NCBI RefSeq assembly: GCF_040096055.1
Contig: NZ_JBBMFK010000004.1
Span: forward strand, 124,001-188,000
DNA from: Pseudoflavonifractor intestinihominis
GTDB lineage: Bacteria; Bacillota; Clostridia; Oscillospirales; Oscillospiraceae
DNA length: 64,000 nucleotides
Direction of reading: 5' to 3'
In this document: one piece after another, positions 7,380-16,275 of the stretch
Layout of the letters: each line of letters starts with the position of its first letter
How positions within the stretch are numbered: position 1 is the first letter of the stretch
The notes under the pieces: generated by a model
What the model saw: only the letters and a program-made list of their open reading frames with translations
Told to the model about the DNA's origin: nothing
Database searches by the model: none
Program-made: the position numbers and the translations under genes

Positions 7380-8975
7380 ATGACACCTGTGAAGCTGGAT
7401 ACTGACGTGCTGGTGCTGGGAGGCGGCAGCGGCGGACTGTGCGCGGCCATGGCGGCCCGGGAGGCGGGCGCCCGGGTGACCCTGGTGTACAAGACGGGGG
7501 GCAACGCCACCGCCGTGGCGGCGGGCGGGTATGCCGTGGTGCTGCCCGACGCGGCGGATGACTCGGCGGACCACCTGATGGCGGATGCCCTCCGCAGCGG
7601 CGCGGGCCTGGTGGACCAGACCCTGCTGCGCCGGCTGGCCGAGCGGTCCTACCCCGCCATCCAGCGGGTGACAGACTGGGGCGTGGCGTTCTACCGGAAC
7701 GAGGACGGCAGCTACCGCCGCTTCCGCTCCGGCGGCCACACGGTGCCCCGGTCCCTGCGGTGCGCCTCCGGACGGGGCAGCGACGCCTACGGCGTCCTCT
7801 TCCGCCGGGCGGGGGAGCAGGGCGTGACCATGCTGAAAAATGTCCTCATCACCCAGCTGCTGCTGAAGGACGGCCGGGTGTGCGGCGCGGCGGGCGTGGA
7901 CGGGGAGGGCAAGCCCCTGATGATCGCCGCCAGGACGGTGGTGCTGGCCACCGGCGGCATGGCCGCCCTCTACGAGCACACCACCACCGCCCCCGGCCTC
8001 ACCGGCGAGGGGTACATCCTGGCCCTGGAGGCAGGCTGCCGCCTGCGGGACATGGAGTTTGTCCAGTTCATGCCCACCACCCTGGCCGCGCCTCCCAGCC
8101 TGAAGGGCAAGCTGGTCAACGACACCCTCCGGGGCGAGGGGGCTATCATGCGCAACAAGGACGGGGAGCGGTTTATGGAGCGCTACGACCCGGTGCTGAA
8201 GGATATGGCGGCCCGGGACATCCTGTCCGCCGCCATCGCCAAGGAGGTGGCCGCGGGCCGGGGCAGCCCCATGGGGGGCGCGTATGTGGACGCCCGGCAC
8301 ATCCCGGAAAAAGCCCTGCTCCAGAGCTTCGGCGCGTGCAAGGCCCTGCGGGCGGCGGGGATCGACCCGTCCAGGGACCTGATCGAGGTGGTGCCCGCGG
8401 CCCACTTCTCCTGCGGCGGCGTGGTCATCGATGTGGACTGCCACACCGATGTGCCCGGACTGTACGCCGTGGGCGAGGTGACCGGCGGCATCCACGGCGC
8501 CAACCGGCTGGGGGCCACGGCCCTGACCGAGAATGTGGTCTTCGGCCAGACCGCCGGACAGCTGGCGGCGGAGGAGGCGGAAAAGACGCCCCTGCCCGCC
8601 GATCTGGCCTGGGAGGCGCCCGGCCAGTGCAGCGACTGCCCGCCCGACCCGGAGACCGAGGCGGTGCTCACCGGCGGGGAGAAGAGCATCCACCACATCC
8701 TCTGGCAGTACGGCGGCATCCTGCGGGACGCCCGGGGCCTGACCCAGGGCCTGGTGGAGCTGGGGCATCTGGACCGGCAGCTCTCCGACCTGCCCACCCC
8801 CAACTTTGTCCAGCAGCAGAAGAAGCGCCGCCTGACCCAGCTGGTCTATCTGGCCAGCCTGGTACTCCAGGCCGCCCTGCGGCGGACCGAGAGCCGGGGC
8901 TGCCACACCCGCACCGACTTCCCCGACACCGACCCCAACCAGCAGGAGAGCATCATCCTCTCCCTGAAGCCTTGA
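7380..8975 (+). CDS. FAD-dependent oxidoreductase (L-aspartate oxidase/fumarate reductase flavoprotein family)
   Basis: A 531-residue cytoplasmic flavoprotein. The FAD-binding Rossmann motif LGGGSGGLCAAMAA lies at residues 13-26, and the closing HGANRLGATALTE block near residue 370 is that of NadB and succinate dehydrogenase/fumarate reductase flavoproteins. A helical C-terminal domain follows. It has no signal peptide and no FMN domain, unlike the other flavoprotein at 2593-4314. No quinolinate synthase or Fe-S subunit gene adjoins, so NadB or fumarate reductase function is not assured. The MerR-type promoter suggests induction by a small molecule or metal. Confidence 0.82.
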   Translation: MTPVKLDTDVLVLGGGSGGLCAAMAAREAGARVTLVYKTGGNATAVAAGGYAVVLPDAADDSADHLMADALRSGAGLVDQTLLRRLAERSYPAIQRVTDWGVAFYRNEDGSYRRFRSGGHTVPRSLRCASGRGSDAYGVLFRRAGEQGVTMLKNVLITQLLLKDGRVCGAAGVDGEGKPLMIAARTVVLATGGMAALYEHTTTAPGLTGEGYILALEAGCRLRDMEFVQFMPTTLAAPPSLKGKLVNDTLRGEGAIMRNKDGERFMERYDPVLKDMAARDILSAAIAKEVAAGRGSPMGGAYVDARHIPEKALLQSFGACKALRAAGIDPSRDLIEVVPAAHFSCGGVVIDVDCHTDVPGLYAVGEVTGGIHGANRLGATALTENVVFGQTAGQLAAEEAEKTPLPADLAWEAPGQCSDCPPDPETEAVLTGGEKSIHHILWQYGGILRDARGLTQGLVELGHLDRQLSDLPTPNFVQQQKKRRLTQLVYLASLVLQAALRRTESRGCHTRTDFPDTDPNQQESIILSLKP

Positions 8976-8981
8976 ATAAGA

Positions 8982-9013
8982 GAAGTGCCCGGAGCTTTCG
9001 CTCCGGGCACTTC
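8982..9013. terminator. Bidirectional terminator
   Basis: Perfect 14-base stem 8982-8995/9000-9013 with a TTTC loop, between convergent genes. Confidence 0.75.
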
Positions 9014-9025
9014 GTCTGTATGGGG

Positions 9026-12013
9026 TTACTCCTGTGAGAGGGCGTCGCCGAAGAAGTCGCTGTATCGGAAGGAGACGCCGTTGTCCATGGAGAAGAGCAG
9101 GTCCTCCACAGGCAGAACTTCCGCGGGGACGTTGAGGGCAAACCAGCCGTTGGCAGCCGCTGAGGTACGCAGCGTATAGGGAGGTTCGCCAGCAGTCTGG
9201 ACGGTGATTTCCGCCGTGTTGTAGGGCACGTCGGGGCCGTCGAAATCGGTCCAGGTGGAGCTGCCCAGGAAGCCGAACACCAGGGCGTTTTCTTCATCGT
9301 ACCGCAGCACACCGGCGGTGACCCGGGGGCTCATCAGGGGCGGGCAGGTGCCCCGCTCCGAGAGACGCCAGGTGCCGTCCTCATTCCGCCAGGCCAGCCG
9401 GGCCGCATAGCCCACCTCGCCGTTCCCGGTCCAGCTGCCGATGATCAGATAGCTGATCTCAGGGCTCTCATAGGGCGTGGCCACCACCACCTCATAGCCG
9501 TCCTCAGTGGCCAGGAAGGCGTCCACGGCCTTGTCCACGGGGAAGTCGGTCAGCCGGTCGTTGACCGGGAAATTGTCCTCATCTACAAAGGTCAGAGAGA
9601 GCGGGTCCTCGGGCTGGCCGGTCCGGGCGGGAATCCACTCCAGATGGAGCACCTTGCCCTCCGCGCCCTCGGCCAGACGGCCCAGCATGTCTCCGGGTTC
9701 CACCTGCTCGCCAACCGTCACATAGAGTTCCGACAGATTGGCATAGCGGAAGGAGCCCTCCTCACAGGAAACAAGGATGTAATTCCCGTACTGAGGGTCC
9801 GTGCCTGTCTCCGTGACTGTGCCGGAGCAGACGGAGGCAACGGCGACTGCGACAATGTCCACACCCGGGTGGTCCTGGGAGAAGGGGCGGGCGATCTGGT
9901 AGTGGCTGATGGCGGGCCAGAGATAGCCGCTGTAGGTGATGGGCTGACGGGCGGACTCAGTCAGGCCAACCACCTGCTCATCTCCGTCCAGATAGAGGGT
10001 GTAGCCCGAGTTCAGGCGGCCCTCCAGCGAGACCATGGCGGCGGAGTAAGGAAGGGGAGAAATCTGCTCAAAGCCGTGCATGAAGAGGTTTACGGGGAAG
10101 TCGGGGTCGGAAAGAGCGTAGGTACGCTCACTTCCGTCCGCGGTCCGGAAAGTGAGGGAGCTGTCGGAGAAGGAGACCACCTGCCCCGTCAGCCGGGTGG
10201 GGAAGGGTGCGCCGCTCAGGGTGAAGTCCTCCGGGGTAAGCTGCCGGCCGGTGGCGTCCAGGGCCTGGTACTCATCCTGATTCGCCTCGGAGAACTGCAC
10301 GTCGCTGGCGTATGTGGCGTAGAAAACCGTATCCTCTGTCTCGGCCAGAATTTCCATTTGGGAGGGATAGGCGCCTTCTGGGTCGCCGCCCCATGCCTCA
10401 TAAAAGGCGTCCCGGTCCTCTGTATATACGCTCAGGAGCCAGCCGCCCATTTCATCCCGGTTTTTCAGGTAGAAGCCCCAGCTGTCCGGCCCCTCTGCCA
10501 CCTCGTACAGCCCGGCCCAGTTCTCGGGCAGCTGAAGGGTGAAGCCCCAGACCTGGCTGGTGTAGGAGGGATTGGCCACTGTCCGCACCACGGGCAGCAG
10601 GTCCACGGTGATGCTCCGCTCGCCGTTCTCCGGGTCGGGCAGGGCGGCGTCCAGGGTGAGCTCGGTGACGGAGGAGAGGCCCCGCGACGCCAGCAGCTCC
10701 TCGTCCTGAGTACGGATGGCGGCAATCTGGGCGTCGGTGAGGGGGATGGTGTAGGTTTCGCCCGCCTCCCAGTCGGTGCCGTCCAGGAAGTGGAGGCTCA
10801 TGCCGCTGCCGCCCTCCATCTCTTGTCGTCCCGCGATGTGGATGGACCAGTCGGAGGCGGGGGCGTAGCCCGCCGGAACGGTGAAGGTGAGGGTGGCGGT
10901 ATCGGGGTCAAAGGCAATGCTCTCCGTTAGTGCGTCCAGGGCCTCCTGGGCGGTGAGGGTGTTTCCGGACGGAGTTTCCCCGCCGTCCACCTGCTCACAG
11001 GCCACCAGGCCGCCCAGGGCCAGCACCAGGGCCAGGGCACAGCACAGCAGGGGGATACCCCGGCGCTTTTTCAGGAACAGGTTGCCCAGCCGGTCCTTTA
11101 GCTGCCCCTTCCCGCTGCCGAAGCGGGTGGACAGGGCAGGGCCGGAGGCATCCGCGGCGGCCTGGAGCAGCACCTGACCGTACGCCCGCCGTCCGCCGCC
11201 GTTCAGGCTGCGGATCACCGCCTCGTCACAGCACAGCTCCAGGTTGCGGCCCGCCTCCCGGGCCATCCACCACACCAGGGGGTTGAACCAGTGGACCGCG
11301 TTGGCCAGCAGCATGACCGCCTTGTAGGCCACGTCCCTGCGCTTCAGGTGGAGCAGCTCGTGGCGGAGGGTCAGGTCCAGCTCATTGTCCGCCAGGTCCC
11401 GGGTGGGGAGAAGGATCACCGGCCGGACCAGTCCCAGCATCATGGGGGAGCTGACGGCGGCAGAGCGCATCAGCCCCACGGACCGCCGGATGTGCAGTTC
11501 CTGCCGGAGGGAGGAGCACTTGTCCGCCTGTTCCGGGGCAGGGGGCAGGGCGAGGCGGAGCAGCCGCCGCCGGGCCAGCAGGTAGGAAATGCAGTGGAAC
11601 GCCAGAAAGACCCCCGCGCCCGCCAGCCAGAGAATGGCCAGCAGCTGGGTGGAGTGGATGGTCACAGGCTCAGTCTCCGGGGCGGTCTGGGTCTGCTGGG
11701 GCAGAGGCTCCACCGGGGTGAGGGCAGTCTGCCCGGCGGGCTGCTGGGGCAGGGTGGAGACCTGGCTCTGCACTGGCGCAGGGCGCTGAACCGGCGCGGA
11801 GATGGAGTAGGACGGCACCTCCACCGTGACGGCGGGGGCGGACCGGCTCAGCTGGACTGGCAGAACCAGCCGCAGAGCCAGCAGGAGAAAGAGCACGTAC
11901 AGGGTGGGGGCGGCGTACCGGTGGCGGATGCGCCGGGCCAGGAGCAGCAGGGGCAGCAGCACGGCGGAGCAGGCCGCCGACACGGTGAGCACGCGCAGGA
12001 GCAGATCTTCCAT
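9026..12013 (-). CDS. BlaR1/MecR1-type M56 peptidase sensor with extra C-terminal M23-like domain
   Basis: A 995-residue membrane sensor. N-terminal helices surround a cytoplasmic M56 zinc protease domain with HELLH at residues 218-222 and a downstream CDEAVIRS block. A last helix near residue 320 leads to a large outer part. That part is not a penicillin-binding domain: it contains unassigned segments and, at about 690-805, an M23/LytM-like fold with HPGVD near 711. The usual HxH reads HLE (about 788) and the YxHL motif reads YANL, so it is probably a binding rather than cutting domain. It starts directly after the blaI stop, so the pair is an operon. The signal sensed may be cell-wall damage; this is inference. 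Confidence 0.85.
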   Translation of the reverse strand: MEDLLLRVLTVSAACSAVLLPLLLLARRIRHRYAAPTLYVLFLLLALRLVLPVQLSRSAPAVTVEVPSYSISAPVQRPAPVQSQVSTLPQQPAGQTALTPVEPLPQQTQTAPETEPVTIHSTQLLAILWLAGAGVFLAFHCISYLLARRRLLRLALPPAPEQADKCSSLRQELHIRRSVGLMRSAAVSSPMMLGLVRPVILLPTRDLADNELDLTLRHELLHLKRRDVAYKAVMLLANAVHWFNPLVWWMAREAGRNLELCCDEAVIRSLNGGGRRAYGQVLLQAAADASGPALSTRFGSGKGQLKDRLGNLFLKKRRGIPLLCCALALVLALGGLVACEQVDGGETPSGNTLTAQEALDALTESIAFDPDTATLTFTVPAGYAPASDWSIHIAGRQEMEGGSGMSLHFLDGTDWEAGETYTIPLTDAQIAAIRTQDEELLASRGLSSVTELTLDAALPDPENGERSITVDLLPVVRTVANPSYTSQVWGFTLQLPENWAGLYEVAEGPDSWGFYLKNRDEMGGWLLSVYTEDRDAFYEAWGGDPEGAYPSQMEILAETEDTVFYATYASDVQFSEANQDEYQALDATGRQLTPEDFTLSGAPFPTRLTGQVVSFSDSSLTFRTADGSERTYALSDPDFPVNLFMHGFEQISPLPYSAAMVSLEGRLNSGYTLYLDGDEQVVGLTESARQPITYSGYLWPAISHYQIARPFSQDHPGVDIVAVAVASVCSGTVTETGTDPQYGNYILVSCEEGSFRYANLSELYVTVGEQVEPGDMLGRLAEGAEGKVLHLEWIPARTGQPEDPLSLTFVDEDNFPVNDRLTDFPVDKAVDAFLATEDGYEVVVATPYESPEISYLIIGSWTGNGEVGYAARLAWRNEDGTWRLSERGTCPPLMSPRVTAGVLRYDEENALVFGFLGSSTWTDFDGPDVPYNTAEITVQTAGEPPYTLRTSAAANGWFALNVPAEVLPVEDLLFSMDNGVSFRYSDFFGDALSQE

Positions 12014-12394
12014 TTACCTCGCCTCCTCTTCCAGTTGGTCCAGGTAGGCCCGCAGCTCGGCCACATCCTCTTGGCGCAGGCTGCCGCCGTCGTGGAGTGC
12101 GGCAGCAAAGCGGCGGAGAGAGCCGGCGTAGAGCTTGCCCAGAACGGTCTTTCCCTCCTCCTCCTGATAGCGGGCCTTGGAGACCAGAGGGGCGTACAGG
12201 TTGGTCTTGCCCTCCTTGCGGCAGGAGAGGAAGCCTTTCTCCTCCAGCCGCTTCAGGTAGCTGTGGAGGGCGCTGGCGGTGAGGGGGCGGTCCAGGGCGG
12301 AGAGGATCTCCGGCGCAGTGATCGCGCCCTCGGCGGCCCACACGGCCAGCATGATGTCCAGCTCGGACTCGGGCAGGCGCTTGAAGCCATCCAT
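12014..12394 (-). CDS. blaI: BlaI/MecI family transcriptional repressor
   Basis: A 126-residue winged-helix repressor of the Penicillinase_R family. The N-terminal half has the ESELDIMLAVWA helix and the ALHSYLKRLEEKGFL recognition segment; the C-terminal half is the dimer domain that the M56 partner cleaves. ATG at 12394 is chosen because an AGGAGGTA site stands 7 bases upstream; a longer reading frame exists but would remove this signal. Three operator-like dyads overlap its promoter, so it should repress its own operon. No beta-lactamase gene adjoins; other targets must lie elsewhere. Confidence 0.92.
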   Translation of the reverse strand: MDGFKRLPESELDIMLAVWAAEGAITAPEILSALDRPLTASALHSYLKRLEEKGFLSCRKEGKTNLYAPLVSKARYQEEEGKTVLGKLYAGSLRRFAAALHDGGSLRQEDVAELRAYLDQLEEEAR

Positions 12395-12408
12395 AGGGGG
12401 TACCTCCT

Positions 12409-12493
12409 TTTCTGCAAATGCAAATCTTATCTTCAAGTATATTCTACATTTGCAGAAAATACTTGTCAAGAGGAATTTCTGCTTTTGCAGAAA
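12409..12493 (-). promoter_or_regulatory. blaI promoter with three BlaI-like operators
   Basis: On the minus strand the promoter is TTGACA (12469-12464), 17 bases, TAGAAT (12446-12441). Three dyads with half-site GCAGAAA are seen: 12409-12426 (one arm weak), 12441-12458 over the -10 and spacer, and 12476-12493, which is a perfect TTTCTGC-TTTT-GCAGAAA. Their starts are 32 and 35 bases apart, about three helical turns, so repressor dimers would line up on one face. Confidence 0.8.
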
Positions 12494-12568
12494 ATAAGAA
12501 ACCGGGCGAAAAACAAGTGATACAGAGAGAAGCCCAGCGAAAGACTGGATTTTCGGGCAGGTTTTCCC

Positions 12569-12597
12569 TTGACCGGCTGAGAAGGCAAAGGTATAAT
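12569..12597 (+). promoter_or_regulatory. Promoter of the feoAB gene
   Basis: TTGACC (12569-12574), 17-base spacer, TATAAT (12592-12597). Confidence 0.8.
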
Positions 12598-12647
12598 ACA
12601 GACGAAGTTAGACGCAAGAAACTTTTTTGGATAGGATGGAGTTTTCC

Positions 12648-15080
12648 ATGAGAACGGAGAAGGAAAAAAGGACCCTGGAGGACCTGGTCCCTGGCGAGCG
12701 TGGCATCATCCTCCGGGTGGGCAGCGACAAGGGCGCGGTGAAGCGCCGCCTGGTGGACATGGGCCTGACGCCGGGTACGGAAGTGATGGTGCGGAAGGTG
12801 GCCCCCTTCGGCGACCCCATCGAGGTCAATCTGCGGGGCTACGAGCTGTCCCTGCGGAAGGAGGACGCGGCCCAGATCACCCTGGCCATGGGAGAAGAGG
12901 CTCAGGCCTGCCGCAGCGAGCGGAAGCGCCGGTCCGGCATGATCCAGCGGGTGCCCGACGAGGAGACCCTGCGGCGGATGAGCGCCGCCCACCAGCACGA
13001 GGAGGAGGAGCACAGCTCCGTGCCCGACTACGCCAGCCACGACACCCGTGAGATGAAGCTGGCCCTGGTGGGCAACCCCAACTGCGGCAAGACCACCCTG
13101 TTCAACGCCCTCACCGGCTCCAACCAGTACGTGGGCAACTGGCCGGGCGTCACGGTGGAGAAGAAGGAGGGCAAGGCCGAGGTGGATGGCAAGAGTGTCA
13201 CCGTGGTGGATCTGCCCGGCATTTACTCCCTGTCCCCCTACTCCATGGAGGAGATCGTGGCCCGGGACTTTATCGTGGGGGAGCACCCGGACGCCATCAT
13301 CGACATCATCGACGCCACCAACATCGAGCGGAACCTGTACCTCACCGCCCAGCTGCTGGAGCTGGAGCGGCCCATGGTCATCGCCCTGAACTTCATGGAC
13401 GAGGCCCGGCGCCACGGGGACAAGATCGACTGCCAGCGGCTGTCCGAGCTGCTGGGCGTGCCGGTGATCCCCATCACCGCCCGCACCGGTGAGAACATCC
13501 AGGAGCTGCTGCGGGTGGCCCACCAGCAGATGCACGTGGGCGTCACCCTGGAGCCCGACGACCTGTACGACGACTACACCCACCTGATCCACCACCAGGT
13601 GGGCGAGCTGATCCACGACCGGGCCTATGAGATCGGCCTGCCCGCCCACTGGGCCTCCATCAAGCTCATTGAGGGGGACGCCCTGGTGGAGAAGGCCCTG
13701 GACCTGCCGGCTGAGACCAAGCAAAAGCTGGAAAAAATCTTCCACGACTACGAGGAGGCCTACGCCCTGGGCGACCGGGAGACCCTGATCGCCGACGCCC
13801 GGTACCAGTTCATCCAGCGGGTGACCAGCGTGTCGGTGGAAAAGGGACGGAAGGCGGGGGAGCTGACCCTGTCGGACAAGATCGACTCCATCGTCACCCA
13901 CAAGTGGTTCGCCGTGCCCGTGTTCCTGCTGATGATGCTGGCCATGTTCTCCCTCACCTTCGGGCCTGGCGTGTTCCTGTCCGACCGGATCGAGGACCTG
14001 ATGGGCGCCCTGGGCACCTGGGTCTCCGGCGCCCTGGCCGCGGCGGATACCGCCCCCTGGGTGTCCAGCCTGCTGGTGGACGGCATTATCTCCGGCGTGG
14101 GCGGCGTGCTCACCTTCCTGCCCCAGATCGCCCTGCTGTTCCTGTTCCTCTCCCTGCTGGAGGACTCGGGCTACATGGCCCGGGCGGCCTTCATCATGGA
14201 CCGGCTGCTCCGCCGGTTTGGCCTGAGCGGCAAGGCCTTCATCCCCATGCTGATGGGCTTCGGCTGCACGGTGCCCGCCGTTATGGGCGCCCGCACCATG
14301 GAGAATGAGAAGGACCGCCGCATGACCATCATGCTGGTGCCCTTCATGTCCTGCTCCGCCCGTCTGCCGGTGTACGGCCTGCTGTCCGCCGCCTTCTTCC
14401 CCCAGTACGCCGGTCTGGTGGTCTTCTCCCTGTACATCATCGGCCTGCTGATGGCCGTCTGCTCCGGCCTGATCCTGAAAAAGACCATATTCAAGGGCGA
14501 GCCCGCCGCCTTTGTGCTGGAGCTGCCCCCCTACCGCCTGCCAACCCTGAAGAACTGCCTGATGCACGTGTGGGAGAAGGTCCGGGGCTTTCTGGTGAAG
14601 GCGGGCACCCTGATCCTGGCCATGAGCGTGGTGCTGTGGTTCCTCAAGTCCTTCGGCTGGAACGGTGGCCTGGTCATGGTGGAGGACGCCAGACAGTCCC
14701 TGCTGGGCGGCATCGGCGGCATCATCGCCCCCATCCTGGTGCCCCTGGGCTTCGGCACCTGGCAGGCCGCGGTGGCCCTGCTGTCCGGCCTGATCGCCAA
14801 GGAGGCGGTGGTCTCCTCCATGAGCCTGTTCTATGGCTTCTCCCTGAGCGCCAGCGGCGCGGTGGTGGCCTCCGCCCTGTCCGGCACCTTCCAGACCCCG
14901 GTGGCGGCCTACGCCTTCCTGGTCTTCGTGCTGCTGTACGTGCCCTGTGTGGCGGCTGTGTCCACCATCCACAAGGAGATGAACTCCACCAAGTGGACCA
15001 TCCGGTCCATCCTGTGGCAGCTGTGCTGCGCCTATCTCATCTCCTTCCTGGTGTACCAGGTGGGCAGCCTGATCTTCTGA
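12648..15080 (+). CDS. feoB: Ferrous iron transporter FeoB with fused N-terminal FeoA domain
   Basis: An 810-residue Fe2+ importer. Residues 1-80 are a FeoA SH3-like domain. The FeoB G-domain follows, with GNPNCGKTT near 141 (G1), DLPG (G3) and NFMDEA (G4), then a GDI-type helical region and about eight membrane helices with Gate motifs. ATG 12648 is chosen since GGAG at 12638-12641 sits 6 bases before it; the upstream in-frame TTG has no such site. In most bacteria FeoA and FeoB are separate; the fusion fixes their ratio. The small Cys-rich partner follows. Confidence 0.95.
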   Translation: MRTEKEKRTLEDLVPGERGIILRVGSDKGAVKRRLVDMGLTPGTEVMVRKVAPFGDPIEVNLRGYELSLRKEDAAQITLAMGEEAQACRSERKRRSGMIQRVPDEETLRRMSAAHQHEEEEHSSVPDYASHDTREMKLALVGNPNCGKTTLFNALTGSNQYVGNWPGVTVEKKEGKAEVDGKSVTVVDLPGIYSLSPYSMEEIVARDFIVGEHPDAIIDIIDATNIERNLYLTAQLLELERPMVIALNFMDEARRHGDKIDCQRLSELLGVPVIPITARTGENIQELLRVAHQQMHVGVTLEPDDLYDDYTHLIHHQVGELIHDRAYEIGLPAHWASIKLIEGDALVEKALDLPAETKQKLEKIFHDYEEAYALGDRETLIADARYQFIQRVTSVSVEKGRKAGELTLSDKIDSIVTHKWFAVPVFLLMMLAMFSLTFGPGVFLSDRIEDLMGALGTWVSGALAAADTAPWVSSLLVDGIISGVGGVLTFLPQIALLFLFLSLLEDSGYMARAAFIMDRLLRRFGLSGKAFIPMLMGFGCTVPAVMGARTMENEKDRRMTIMLVPFMSCSARLPVYGLLSAAFFPQYAGLVVFSLYIIGLLMAVCSGLILKKTIFKGEPAAFVLELPPYRLPTLKNCLMHVWEKVRGFLVKAGTLILAMSVVLWFLKSFGWNGGLVMVEDARQSLLGGIGGIIAPILVPLGFGTWQAAVALLSGLIAKEAVVSSMSLFYGFSLSASGAVVASALSGTFQTPVAAYAFLVFVLLYVPCVAAVSTIHKEMNSTKWTIRSILWQLCCAYLISFLVYQVGSLIF

Positions 15081-15111
15081 GTTGCGCGGTGAAATCCGCG
15101 GGAGGTTTTCT

Positions 15112-15264
15112 GTGAAATACATCATCTATGGAGCTGTGGCCGTTCTGGCGGTGTGGGCGGTGGTCTATCTGGTCCGCCATGTCCGCCGCCAGCTCAAGGG
15201 CGACTGCGGCTCCTGCGGCGGGTGCAGCGGCGACTGCTCCTGCTGCGGAAAAAAGAACAGCTGA
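15112..15264 (+). CDS. FeoB-associated Cys-rich membrane protein
   Basis: A 50-residue protein with GTG start, read from GGAGG at 15101-15105. One N-terminal membrane helix (about 4-22) is followed by a basic turn and a tail with seven cysteines in CxxC, CxC and CC spacing. This is the small protein regularly found after clostridial feoB; it replaces FeoC and may bind iron or sense redox. It begins 32 bases after feoB and ends before a terminator, so it is co-transcribed. Confidence 0.85.
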   Translation: MKYIIYGAVAVLAVWAVVYLVRHVRRQLKGDCGSCGGCSGDCSCCGKKNS

Positions 15265-15269
15265 AAACA

Positions 15270-15305
15270 AAAACGCGTGCGTCTCCGGAGAGACGCACGC
15301 GTTTT
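15270..15305. terminator. Bidirectional terminator
   Basis: Fifteen-base perfect stem 15270-15284/15291-15305 bounded by A and T runs, between the feo operon and the convergent tetR gene. Confidence 0.85.
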
Positions 15306-15317
15306 CTGTCTGCCGGC

Positions 15318-16118
15318 TCAGGGCTCCAGGGCCCGGACAAAGGTGTCCACCGTGTTGTTGATGTAGTCCTGCTCCTCCACGTCGCAGGTGACGCCGTTGA
15401 TGATGCGGAAGATCACCACGTAGGACATCAGGCTGCCCAGGAACACGTCGGTGATGCCGGGCACGTCGGCGTCGGCCCGGATGAGCCCCCGCTGCTGCTG
15501 GCGGGTGAGGAACTGGACCAGCCCCTTCCGGGCCACGCAGTAGCTGTACTGATAGTAGGCCGCGCCGAAGCTGGGGAACTTGTTGGAGTCCCGGATGACC
15601 GTGCCCAGGAAGGCGCTGCGCTCGGCGTTGCGGGCATTGTTCAGGCAGCTCTTGGCCACCGTGCGCAGGTACTCCCGCCAGTCGCCGCTGTCGTTCCGGG
15701 TCTCGTCCGGGCCGTGGAAGCCGCTGGCGATGTAGTACTGGAGCACCTGGAGGAACAGATCCTCCTTGCTGGAACAGTACTGGTACAGCGCCGCCTTGGA
15801 CAGCCCCGCCTTCTCGGCGATGGAGTCCATGGTGGTGCGCTCAAAGCCCTCGTCGCCGAAGATCTTTAGGGCGATGCGGCAGATATCCTCCCGCCTGCGC
15901 TCGAATTCCGGCCGGACGTCCGCCATGTGCTGGATGTCCAGAGAGGCGAAGAGGTCCTTTTTCCCGGAGAAATAGAGATAGATGGTGGAGGGAGAGATGC
16001 CCGCTTCAGCGGCAATGTCGCTGATTTTTGTCTCAGAGAAGCCTTTCTTCAGAAACACGCGCTTGGCTGCCGCTTGGATGCGCTCCTTCAGTTCCAGCTT
16101 CCTCAAATGATTTGTCAT
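15318..16118 (-). CDS. TetR family regulator with two tandem DNA-binding domains
   Basis: A 266-residue regulator with a duplicated head. Residues 10-60 form one TetR helix-turn-helix (ISDIAAEAGISPSTIYLYF) and residues 77-127 form a second one (MDSIAEKAGLSKAALYQYC). The C-terminal ligand domain takes the rest. TetR proteins normally carry one such domain at the N-terminus and act as dimers, so this protein would present four heads per dimer. It is divergent from the sirtuin gene, with its own promoter in the shared intergenic region, so it may control both. The ligand is unknown. Confidence 0.88.
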   Translation of the reverse strand: MTNHLRKLELKERIQAAAKRVFLKKGFSETKISDIAAEAGISPSTIYLYFSGKKDLFASLDIQHMADVRPEFERRREDICRIALKIFGDEGFERTTMDSIAEKAGLSKAALYQYCSSKEDLFLQVLQYYIASGFHGPDETRNDSGDWREYLRTVAKSCLNNARNAERSAFLGTVIRDSNKFPSFGAAYYQYSYCVARKGLVQFLTRQQQRGLIRADADVPGITDVFLGSLMSYVVIFRIINGVTCDVEEQDYINNTVDTFVRALEP

Positions 16119-16156
16119 AGAAGCATCACCTGCTACCCAGCGGTCAATTTGGCTTC

Positions 16157-16186
16157 AGTATAGCGGAGAAGGCACCACACTGTCAA
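16157..16186 (-). promoter_or_regulatory. Promoter of the tandem-HTH tetR gene
   Basis: Minus strand: TTGACA (16186-16181), 18 bases, TATACT (16162-16157). Confidence 0.75.
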
Positions 16187-16214
16187 GATTTTCACACAGC
16201 GGAATTTTCCCATA

Positions 16215-16243
16215 TTGGAATGGGGGCGGGGCTGTGGTACAAT
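16215..16243 (+). promoter_or_regulatory. Promoter of the sirtuin gene
   Basis: TTGGAA (16215-16220), 17 bases, TACAAT (16238-16243). Confidence 0.65.
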
Positions 16244-16275
16244 AGGGGTACATCAGATCAGGGGGGACGAGTGAT

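Noticed and set aside
9026..12394. A beta-lactamase resistance locus
   Set aside because: blaI and a BlaR1-like gene are present, but no beta-lactamase or PBP gene adjoins and the sensor lacks a penicillin-binding domain.
12444..15125. An 893-codon minus-strand open frame
   Set aside because: Antisense to feoAB, His/Gly/Gln-rich with no recognisable motif.
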